Positions 13,959-20,511 of a stretch of DNA of 20,511 nucleotides are shown here, in pieces. Below the pieces are notes generated by a model, which did no database searches, was not told the DNA's origin, and saw only the letters and a program-made list of their open reading frames with translations. Origin of the DNA: JALHNI01 sp031367405 (GTDB lineage Bacteria > Acidobacteriota > Terriglobia > Bryobacterales > Bryobacteraceae); NCBI GenBank assembly GCA_031367405.1, contig JANLPT010000149.1, positions 1 through 20,511 of the forward strand. The letters are read 5' to 3'. Position numbers and translations under genes: made by a program. The first letter of the stretch is position 1; every line of letters begins with the position of its first letter.

Positions 13959-15584
13959 ATGGCTACCCTTCCACTTACTCATTTCACCCAGGGTGCCAGT
14001 GAGCGCACGTTATTGCGCTTTTCTACCGCCGGCAGTGTCGACGACGGCAAGAGTACCTTAATCGGCCGCATGTTAGTGGAGACCAAGGGTGCTTTCGACG
14101 ATCAGATCGAAGCCGTGCGGTCGAGTAAGGTGAACCGCTCGGGCCGCGAACTCGACTTCTCTCTCCTGACCGATGGCTTGACCGCTGAGCGCGAGCAAGG
14201 CATCACGATCGATGTCGCTTACCGCTATTTTTCGACGCCGAAACGTAAATTTATCGTCGCCGACACGCCGGGGCATGAGCAATATACGCGTAACATGGCG
14301 ACCGGCGCTTCTACGGCTGACGTGGCCGTGATTTTGATCGACGCGCGCAAGGGAGTGTTGGAACAGTCGCGCCGGCATGCCTATATTTCCGCGCTACTCG
14401 GCATTCGTCATTTAGCGATCGCCATTAATAAAATGGACTTAGTCGATTTCTCAGAGTCGGTGTATGCGGCCATTGAGGAAGAGTTCCGTTCACTGAGCGC
14501 GCACTTGCGCGGAGCGGCGTTGCATTTTATTCCCCTCAGTGCGCTCGATGGCGACAATGTGGTGGTGCGTTCCGAACGGACGCCTTGGTATACCGGACCG
14601 ACCTTGCTCGAGTTTCTTGAAAGTGTCGAGATTACGCCGGCGGCCAACCAGGCGTTTCGCTTCCCGGTGCAGTTAGTGATTCGTCCGCACCTGGACTTCC
14701 GGGGCTTCGCGGGCCAGATTGCTTCGGGGCGCGTGCGGGTGGGTGACCGGGTGACGGTACTGCCCAGTGCGCGCACCAGTAAGATCGAGCGGATCGTTAC
14801 TTTCGATGGCGACTTAGAGGAAGCGATTGCCCCGATGTCGGTCACGTTAGTGTTGGCCGATGAGGTGGATGTTAGCCGGGGCAACTTAATCGTCCAGACC
14901 GGCGATGAAAGTGCAGTGACTCGCGAGTTTACAGCGATGACCGTGTGGATGTCGGCGGAGCCGCTCGAAGTTGGCCATACTTACTTGCTGCGGCATGGTC
15001 CGCACCAGGTACAGGCGCGGGTGGTGGGGATCGATCATCGGGTGGATGTATCGAACTATGCACCGCTGGCGGTGGAGGCGTTGAATATTAACGATATTGC
15101 CCGGGTGCGTATTGAGACGGCGCAACCGCTGCATGGCGACTTATATCAGACGAACCGTGTGACAGGCGCTTTTATTCTGCTGGATCCGTTGACGAATCTG
15201 ACGCTGGCGGCGGGGATGATCGAGGAGATGACTTCGGCGCGCCGCACGGGCGGTGCCCGGGAACAATTCCGGTCAGGCCCGGTGACTTTGGCGGAGCGCA
15301 TTACGGCCCACGGCCACCGTCCGGCGTGGATCCATCATGACAATCAAGCGGCGGCCGTCCAGCTGGAGCGGCGGCTCTTTGAACGGGGCGTACATGTGGT
15401 GCGGCTTGACCGCGCGGCGCTGGAGTTATTGGAGGCCGGCTATATTGTCATCTCGAGCTTGAAGCTGGATGGCCATTCGCATGCGGCCTTCGCGCTCAAA
15501 GACGTAGACCAGCTTTTACGCGAACTCGAAACGCAAGGCATCATTGCGCGGCAAGATGTCCAGGATCAAGGAGAGGGAATTTAA
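13959..15584 (+). CDS. cysN: Sulfate adenylyltransferase subunit 1 (CysN) with vestigial APS-kinase-like tail
   Basis: A 541-residue GTPase partner of CysD. G motifs are GSVDDGKSTLIGR (25-37), EREQGITIDVAYRYF (78-92), DTPGHEQYTRNM (102-113), and NKMDLVD (157-163). EF-Tu-like beta-barrel domains follow up to about 430. The remaining about 100 residues are longer than a plain CysN and recall CysC (APS kinase) in bifunctional CysNC: AERITAHGHRPA (445-456), LERRLFERGVHVVRLD (469-484), LLEAGYIVISS (490-500), and DVDQLLRELETQGII (515-529). The P-loop (G-x-S-G-x-G-K-S/T), the phosphate-binding Asp and much of the kinase core are missing, so the tail cannot be catalytic. It contains at least 12 TTA codons. 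Start at 13959 is one base after cysD. Confidence 0.95.
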   Translation: MATLPLTHFTQGASERTLLRFSTAGSVDDGKSTLIGRMLVETKGAFDDQIEAVRSSKVNRSGRELDFSLLTDGLTAEREQGITIDVAYRYFSTPKRKFIVADTPGHEQYTRNMATGASTADVAVILIDARKGVLEQSRRHAYISALLGIRHLAIAINKMDLVDFSESVYAAIEEEFRSLSAHLRGAALHFIPLSALDGDNVVVRSERTPWYTGPTLLEFLESVEITPAANQAFRFPVQLVIRPHLDFRGFAGQIASGRVRVGDRVTVLPSARTSKIERIVTFDGDLEEAIAPMSVTLVLADEVDVSRGNLIVQTGDESAVTREFTAMTVWMSAEPLEVGHTYLLRHGPHQVQARVVGIDHRVDVSNYAPLAVEALNINDIARVRIETAQPLHGDLYQTNRVTGAFILLDPLTNLTLAAGMIEEMTSARRTGGAREQFRSGPVTLAERITAHGHRPAWIHHDNQAAAVQLERRLFERGVHVVRLDRAALELLEAGYIVISSLKLDGHSHAAFALKDVDQLLRELETQGIIARQDVQDQGEGI

Positions 15585-15585
15585 A

Positions 15586-16275
15586 ATGGCTGACATACTT
15601 TCCAATGCCCAATCACTGGTTGAGCAGACCGTGCGCGATTTTTCCGGGCACTACTGTTACACGTGCAGCTTCCAGGTGGAGGATGTGGTGTTACTGCACT
15701 TATTGAAGCAGGCCGATCCTCAGGTGCCGGTGCTGTTTCTCGAAACGGGTTATCACTTTCCCGAAACGCTTGCCTATCGCGACCAAGTGGCCGCGGACTG
15801 GAAGCTGAACTTAGTCAACATCATCCCTCCGGCCGAGGCACCGGTGGAGCTTTATCGCACCGATCCGGCGGCGTGTTGCAATTGGCGCAAGGTGAAGGGC
15901 CTGATGGCTGGCCTTGATCGCTACGACGCCTGGGTGACCGGGCTGCGCCGCGAGCAATCGCCGACGCGAGCCAACTTACAGTTAGTAGAACCGCATAAGT
16001 TGCCTTCTGGCCGGTCGATTCAGAAGATCTCGCCGCTGGCCGAATGGACTTGGAAAGACGTTCAGGCGTACGCCACCGTGAACGAACTGCCGGCACTCTC
16101 GCTCTACGCCGAAGGGTACACCAGCATCGGGTGCGCGCCCTGCACGCAAAAGCCGCTCGACCCCGGGAACCTGCGTTCCGGACGTTGGGCGGGTGCCAAC
16201 AAGCTCGAATGCGGTATCCATACGGCTACCGATAGCGGCACGAATAGCGGTATAGATAGCGCAACGGGGAAATGA
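15586..16275 (+). CDS. cysH: Adenylyl-sulfate (APS) reductase, CysH family
   Basis: A 229-residue thioredoxin-dependent reductase that turns APS into sulfite and AMP. The four cluster cysteines of the APS-type enzyme are present: C97-C98 (DPAACCNWRKV) and C183-x2-C186 (IGCAPC), so a [4Fe-4S] cluster is expected, unlike cluster-free PAPS reductases. The catalytic Cys209 lies in KLECGIH. Other blocks are YTCSFQVEDVVLLHL and VTGLRREQSPTRA. The 18-residue tail after it (TATDSGTNSGIDSATGK) is low in complexity. The start at 15586 has an AAGGAGAGGG leader and lies one base after the cysN stop. Sulfite reductase is not in the window. Confidence 0.96.
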   Translation: MADILSNAQSLVEQTVRDFSGHYCYTCSFQVEDVVLLHLLKQADPQVPVLFLETGYHFPETLAYRDQVAADWKLNLVNIIPPAEAPVELYRTDPAACCNWRKVKGLMAGLDRYDAWVTGLRREQSPTRANLQLVEPHKLPSGRSIQKISPLAEWTWKDVQAYATVNELPALSLYAEGYTSIGCAPCTQKPLDPGNLRSGRWAGANKLECGIHTATDSGTNSGIDSATGK

Positions 16276-16279
16276 CGCC

Positions 16280-17032
16280 ATGATCACGGCCATCCTCGGA
16301 CTCTTGATCGGCTTAGCGGTGGGACTGACGGGCGTGGGGGGCGGCACGTTGACCGTGCCCGCCTTAATCATTGCACTGGGGATGCCGGCGGCGGAAGCGG
16401 TGGGCACGGCGCTACTGTTCGTTACCGCAACCAAGATCTTTGCCACGCCCATTTATTGGTTCCGCGGCCAAGTGAACTTACCCGTATTAGGCCGCTTACT
16501 GATGGGCGGCTTGCCCGGAGTAATTGGGGGCGCGTGGCTGCTTTCCGGCATGAACACAGAACGGTTGACGCCGGTCATTCTGGCCGTGGTGGGCTTGACG
16601 ATTGTCTCGCTGGCGGCGGTGAGCCTGGTGAAGTTATTCCGCACGCCGCCGGTGGGAGTGCATCGGCCGCGATGGCTCTCGTGGCTAGCGCTGCCGATTG
16701 GAATCGAGGTGGGTTTCTCGTCGGCGGGGGCCGGAGCGCTCGGGAGCTTATTGCTACAAAGCTGCGCCCAGATTACCCCGGCCGTGGTGATTGGCACCGA
16801 CTTACTATTCGGACTGATTCTTTCGGCGGCGGGTGGCTTGTTTCACTTGTCGACGGGCACTTACAACGGACAGGTGCTGACGGTGCTGGCCCCGGCCGGC
16901 ATAGTCGGCGCTTTGGCGGGCGCGGCCTTGGGCAGTAAGTTACCCTCGCGTCCGCTACGGGCGACGCTGAACATTACGCTGGTGCTGGTGGGCGGGAATT
17001 TATGCTGGAAGGGTTTGCGGTTGTTGTTTTAG
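16280..17032 (+). CDS. TauE/SafE-family membrane permease
   Basis: A 250-residue integral membrane protein with about eight hydrophobic segments. The N-terminal GLAVGLTGVGGGTLTVPAL is the family signature; the half-repeat GFSSAGAGALGSLLL (145-159) is also typical. TauE/SafE proteins export sulfite, sulfoacetate or other organic anions, or transport sulfur compounds inward. As last gene of the cysDNH operon (4 bp after cysH) a role in sulfate uptake or sulfite export is likely, but direction and substrate cannot be told from sequence. It has ten TTA codons. Convergent with the kinase gene, 30 bp away; no clear terminator between them. Confidence 0.92.
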   Translation: MITAILGLLIGLAVGLTGVGGGTLTVPALIIALGMPAAEAVGTALLFVTATKIFATPIYWFRGQVNLPVLGRLLMGGLPGVIGGAWLLSGMNTERLTPVILAVVGLTIVSLAAVSLVKLFRTPPVGVHRPRWLSWLALPIGIEVGFSSAGAGALGSLLLQSCAQITPAVVIGTDLLFGLILSAAGGLFHLSTGTYNGQVLTVLAPAGIVGALAGAALGSKLPSRPLRATLNITLVLVGGNLCWKGLRLLF

Positions 17033-17062
17033 AGTTTACGGAATTTGGGGATGACGTCGACA

Positions 17063-19621
17063 TTACTGGGTAAGTTGGCGGCGGATGAAGGGGTTGTTGG
17101 GGAGCTTACGGTCCCAGTGACGCCACAATTCTATGCGGCGGGCGCGGAGGGCGGCGGACGCCTCGTTTTGGCGTGCCTGTTCGTGAAGCCGGGCCATGGC
17201 CCGATAGAAGTTCGACAAGTCGGTGGCGTCCTCCAGATTCGTTTGCGGTTCTGGTTTTGACGCCATGAGTTTGTCGAGCAACTGCCCGTAAGTCTCGATG
17301 CCCAGCGTGAGGTGGCCGGTAAACGCTTGCTGCTCCGCCAGGGCACGTAGGGCTTCATCCGGTTCCGAACCCAGTTCCACCACTGAGGCAGGGTAAAGCT
17401 TTAACTCGCGCAGGATCGCGAAGGCTTGGTCGAGACGCTGGCCCGCTTCGCCGGAGCGGCCCAACGCGCGCAAGGGATAGGTGGATGCCGCTAGTGCTGC
17501 GGCTTCGTTGCGGCGAGCCCGAAGATTGTTCTTAATTTCCGCCGCCGCATTTCTTACCGAGTCGTAAATGGCAACGGCTCGCGGCCCGTCGGTGTGGCGT
17601 AGGACAGCCGCCAGCATCATTCCGTCGCCGGCCATCGCGAATCGGCTTTCGGCATTGTCGGCGTCGCTCCGGACCAAATCTTGAGAGATCGCAAAGGCTC
17701 GCTCGAATAGCCCGGTTGCTTCGCGGGTGCGGCCTAAGCCGATGCCGGCATCCTCCCCTAGAATTTGCCCCTCGGTCATGAGGGCCAAGCGGAAGGTCCT
17801 TCGCGGGTTGTATCGTGTTTCGCTGGGAGGCACCACCAGCATGCGCGCCCCTTCGCGAATGGCGGCCAGCGCGCCATCGAGATCGCCGCGGCTGCGCAGG
17901 GCGCGAGCCACGACGACTTGGATGGCTCCGGCTTGTAGGGGTTGATTGGTGGCCTTGGCGATGCCGATGGTCTGGCGCAAGAGGCGAAGAGCGTCGTCAA
18001 CCAGGCGCTGGCGGCTATACCAATTGGCAATATTCATTCCGACAATGACGACGGCTTCGGCTTCCACCCGCGCGGTATCCACGGGCCCGGTATTCACAGA
18101 CCCGGTGCGCAGATACTTCTGAAGCCACTCCTCCGACTGACGCGCCAAGGGCAGCGCCGGCCCAGTGGGGCGGCGCGATTGCGCGAGCACCATCCGGTCG
18201 TGAGCAATCTGCGCGGCCCGGAGGAACGCCAGGCGATTTCCGGGCTGCGCTCGAAGAACCGAATCGATCAGCCGCCCGGCAATCCGCAGGTTTCTTTCGG
18301 CCTCGTCTGTCTGGCCCAGGTGAGGGCTGATCGGCACTCCCTGGACGCGGGCGACGCGCATGTAGGCTGTGCCGAGATCGAGGTCGAGCGTTGGATCGCC
18401 CCCGCGATCCTTGGCTAGACGGGCCAGGTACTCGAGCGAAGTGTCGACAATCAGTTGCCGTGTTTTCGCGGCACCCGGGAGCTGGCGAACCTGCACATCG
18501 ATATCGAAGAGACGGTTCGAGAGTTCACGGACGTCGTTGAAGCGGCGCTGGGCGACGGCCCGTTCGCGGTTGGCTACGAAGAGCCCGGCGGACAGGCCGG
18601 TGAGCGTGAGCGCCGTGGCCGCGATCGGCAGCCAATAGCGTTGCGCGAATTTGCGGGTGCGATAGGCCAGTTCACCTTGGCGGGCGCGGATGGGGCGCGA
18701 GTCGAGCAAGGCTTGCAGATCTTCGGCAAACTGCTCGACGGTGGCATAACGGTCAGGCGGCTCGGGACGCATGGCCTTGGTGAGAATGACGCTGAGGTCT
18801 CCCTTCACGGCATGGGCCATGATTCGCTTGAGGACGGCGGCCAGCGAGTAGATATCGGTGGTGGTGCCGATTCGTCCGCCTGAGAGCTGCTCCGGGCTCG
18901 CAAAGTCTGGGGTAAGCATGCGAAGGTTGGTGATCTGGGGATCGACTTTCGCTTCCAGAATCTTGGCGATGCCGAAGTCGAGGACTTTGGGTTCACCATC
19001 GGCCGTGACCAGAATATTGCTGGGCTTCAGATCGCAGTGAACCACCAGGTGACGATGGAGATAAGCGACGGCGGCGCACACTTTGAGGAACAGCGTGATC
19101 TTCTGACGGTCGTCCAGTTGGGCGGCGAAAGCGTCCAGCGGTTGGCCATCTACGTACTCCATCGCCAGGTAGGCTTGCCCGTCACCGGTGTGTCCGGCGT
19201 CCAGCAGGTGGGCGATGTTCGGATGGGCGAAGCCGGCGAGGATTTCTCTTTCCTGAAGAAAACGGTCCTGTTGAAGGCTGGCGAGCCCGGCCCCCAGCAG
19301 CTTGACGGCCGCGCGCTGATGGACCTCGCCGTCGGCACGTTCGGCGAGATAGACCACGCCCATTCCCCCGCGGCCGATCACGTCGATGAGGCGGAAAGGC
19401 CCGCAGCGTTGGTCATGACGGTCGAGCCGGGTGAGCACGTGGCTGGCCACCAGGCTGATGCTGCGGTCGAGATCTGCATCGCCGCCGGCATCGAAAGCGA
19501 GCAAGGCTTCGGCCTGCTCTTTGAGTTTCGGATCCACGCGATGCTCTTGACAGTACTGCTCGCGTTGCGGCAAGGAGAGATCGGCCAGCTGGTGAAAGAG
19601 CTCTTGAACGGGCCCCGTCAT
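17063..19621 (-). CDS. Transmembrane Ser/Thr kinase-like protein with atypical catalytic loop and shortened C-lobe
   Basis: An 852-residue paralogue of the kinase at 1050-3710. The glycine loop GRGGMGVV (83-90), Lys107 (AAVKLL), Asp197 and Lys199 of the catalytic loop, DFG (215-217) and SPE (242-244) are kept, but HRD reads H-C-D (195-197), making it a non-RD kinase. The C-lobe is short: from DIYSL to DLSVIL there are 19 residues compared with 46 in the paralogue, removing about 27 residues of the helix F-G region used for substrate docking. A membrane segment lies at about 331-350, followed by a TPR-like helical region to the end. The start overlaps the sigma stop (ATGA), so it is coupled to the ECF sigma gene. 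Activity is plausible but not assured. No TTA codon was seen. Confidence 0.93.
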   Translation of the reverse strand: MTGPVQELFHQLADLSLPQREQYCQEHRVDPKLKEQAEALLAFDAGGDADLDRSISLVASHVLTRLDRHDQRCGPFRLIDVIGRGGMGVVYLAERADGEVHQRAAVKLLGAGLASLQQDRFLQEREILAGFAHPNIAHLLDAGHTGDGQAYLAMEYVDGQPLDAFAAQLDDRQKITLFLKVCAAVAYLHRHLVVHCDLKPSNILVTADGEPKVLDFGIAKILEAKVDPQITNLRMLTPDFASPEQLSGGRIGTTTDIYSLAAVLKRIMAHAVKGDLSVILTKAMRPEPPDRYATVEQFAEDLQALLDSRPIRARQGELAYRTRKFAQRYWLPIAATALTLTGLSAGLFVANRERAVAQRRFNDVRELSNRLFDIDVQVRQLPGAAKTRQLIVDTSLEYLARLAKDRGGDPTLDLDLGTAYMRVARVQGVPISPHLGQTDEAERNLRIAGRLIDSVLRAQPGNRLAFLRAAQIAHDRMVLAQSRRPTGPALPLARQSEEWLQKYLRTGSVNTGPVDTARVEAEAVVIVGMNIANWYSRQRLVDDALRLLRQTIGIAKATNQPLQAGAIQVVVARALRSRGDLDGALAAIREGARMLVVPPSETRYNPRRTFRLALMTEGQILGEDAGIGLGRTREATGLFERAFAISQDLVRSDADNAESRFAMAGDGMMLAAVLRHTDGPRAVAIYDSVRNAAAEIKNNLRARRNEAAALAASTYPLRALGRSGEAGQRLDQAFAILRELKLYPASVVELGSEPDEALRALAEQQAFTGHLTLGIETYGQLLDKLMASKPEPQTNLEDATDLSNFYRAMARLHEQARQNEASAALRARRIELWRHWDRKLPNNPFIRRQLTQ

Positions 19622-20163
19622 TCCGCCATCTCCTGACGCAGCCAGGCTTGGGCGAGGCGCAAGTCGCGGCGCACCGCGTGGACGGAGAGTGAGAGGACGG
19701 AGGCGGACTCTTCGGCCGTCATGCCGCCGAAATAGCGCATCTCAATGAGCTGAGCTTTGAGCGGGTCAGCTTTTGCCAGACGGGTGAGCGCCTGATCGAT
19801 GATGAGCACCGATTCGTCAGGGCGCCGGCCAAAGTCCGGGATGTCGGCTAGTTGCACTTCGGCTAGATAGTTGCGCTTTTCCGTCACCCGGGCGCGGGCC
19901 ATGTCGACCAGAATCTGGCGCATCAAGCGGGACGCGATGCCGAAAAAATGCGAGCGATTTTCGTAGGAAGGATGTTGCCCTTGCGCCAGCCGCAGAAACG
20001 CCTCATGCACCAGGGCCGTGGTTTGCAGGGGGCCGCCGGCCGATTCCCCCCGCAAGTGTCCGGCGGCCAGCTTCTTCAGCTCGTCATAGACCAGCGGGAT
20101 CACCGTCTGCAGGGCTTGCGAATCGCCCTGGTGGACTCCTTGGAGTAGCTTGGTGATCTCCAT
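19618..20163 (-). CDS. ECF-type RNA polymerase sigma factor, kinase-linked
   Basis: A 181-residue sigma factor with region 2 (about 5-95: LLQGVHQGDSQALQ, LVYDELKKLAAGHL, TTALVHEAFLRL, RSHFFGIASRLMRQILVDMAR) and region 4 (about 120-178: MRYFGGMTAEESASVLSLS, VRRDLRLAQAWL). It belongs to the ECF class that is often encoded next to Ser/Thr kinases instead of membrane anti-sigma factors. Its TGA overlaps the kinase ATG (ATGA), so the two are produced together. I infer that the kinase controls this sigma factor by phosphorylation, as reported for some ECF/kinase pairs. It is full length, unlike its relative at 3710-4267. Only 41 bp separate it from the upstream esterase stop. Confidence 0.93.
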   Translation of the reverse strand: MEITKLLQGVHQGDSQALQTVIPLVYDELKKLAAGHLRGESAGGPLQTTALVHEAFLRLAQGQHPSYENRSHFFGIASRLMRQILVDMARARVTEKRNYLAEVQLADIPDFGRRPDESVLIIDQALTRLAKADPLKAQLIEMRYFGGMTAEESASVLSLSVHAVRRDLRLAQAWLRQEMAE

Positions 20164-20204
20164 ACCCGTGGCCTATGCTACAGCACATCGGGAACGGTAA
20201 GTTG

Positions 20205-20511
20205 TTAATTGGACGCGGCCAGACCCATCTCCACCAGCCACTCGCGAAAGCGGTCAGGCCAGGCGTCGGAGGGGCTCTTGATTTTACGGATGCCAAAGCC
20301 GTGGCCGCCACGCTGAAACACGTGCAGGGTGGCGGGACGTTTGGCTTTATTCCAGGCGAGGTAGGCCACGACGGTATTGCCGGGCGTGAGCGTATCGTCG
20401 TGGGCGGCGGCAAAAAAGGCGGGCGGGGCGTCGTCAGGAACGGTGAGGTCACCGGCCCCACCAGCGTAAATGGGGGCCACGAAGTTGGGGCGCAGATCAG
20501 TGGGGCCAGTG
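20205..20511 (-). CDS. Alpha/beta hydrolase (esterase/BD-FAE-like), 3' end only
   Basis: The coding frame is open to the window edge, so only about 101 C-terminal residues are seen. They contain RPNFVAPIYAG, DAPPAFFAAAHDDTLTP (acid-residue strand), and HVFQRGGHGFGIR, where the His of the catalytic triad lies, ending FREWLVEMG. This is the C-terminal half of a dienelactone-hydrolase/acetyl-xylan-esterase-type enzyme. The nucleophile serine is outside the window. The GTG at 20480 is internal, not a start. Confidence 0.85.
   Translation of the reverse strand, partial: TGPTDLRPNFVAPIYAGGAGDLTVPDDAPPAFFAAAHDDTLTPGNTVVAYLAWNKAKRPATLHVFQRGGHGFGIRKIKSPSDAWPDRFREWLVEMGLAASN

Noticed and set aside
15544..16275. 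Longer cysH frame beginning at 15544
   Set aside because: The first 14 residues overlap the end of cysN; the ATG at 15586 has a good ribosome binding site and family-like N-terminus.
16210..16275. Repeat-like tail of CysH (SGTNSGIDS) as a functional motif
   Set aside because: Only a few imperfect short repeats; may just be low-complexity drift at the end of the gene.

Overview
The window is GC-rich and carries bacterial genes on both strands. The gene set suggests an acidobacterium of the Solibacter/Bryobacter type: paired ECF sigma factors and transmembrane Ser/Thr kinases with long C-terminal helical domains, tandem MacB-like permeases, and the futalosine-pathway menaquinone gene mqnD. This is an inference from gene content; no rRNA or tRNA gene is present to confirm it.

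Layout. (1) 1-1049: a small helix-turn-helix gene with a damaged C-terminal SEC-C-like motif, then 387 bp without a gene that hold an unusual G-rich tandem repeat. (2) 1050-4843: a first kinase/ECF-sigma pair on the minus strand. The sigma gene has lost its 5' end and directly abuts a decayed group II intron 3' part (maturase fragment plus domains V and VI). Three small tandem duplications (5, 9 and 15 bp) mark this decaying kilobase. (3) 4844-8342: two overlapping MacB/FtsX-type permease genes without an ATPase gene in view, followed by a divergent dihydropteroate-synthase-like gene. (4) 8292-9376, minus strand: mutM/fpg translationally coupled behind a small Rieske ferredoxin. (5) 9424-9690: a 68-residue orphan protein and a good hairpin terminator. 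(6) 9685-12258, minus strand: HPt protein, mqnD and a HEAT-repeat protein as a likely operon. (7) 12307-12987: an alpha/beta hydrolase. (8) 12977-17032: a sulfate-assimilation operon, cysD-cysN-cysH-tauE/safE, preceded by a palindrome and promoter-like elements. (9) 17063-20163, minus strand: a second kinase/ECF-sigma pair, intact in frame but with an atypical kinase catalytic loop and a shortened C-lobe. (10) 20205-20511: the 3' end of an esterase gene that runs off the window.

How the parts fit. The cys operon turns sulfate into APS (CysDN), then APS into sulfite (a 4-cysteine APS-type reductase), so no PAPS is needed. This fits the observation that the C-terminal part of CysN looks like a shrunken APS-kinase domain with no P-loop. 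The two kinase/sigma loci share one design (sigma stop overlapping kinase start) but are at different stages: one has a broken sigma and a canonical kinase, the other an intact sigma and an atypical kinase. I see no CRISPR array, tRNA, rRNA or complete insertion sequence. The most notable things are the intron-truncated sigma factor, the vestigial APS-kinase tail, the divergent DHPS and the odd kinase.
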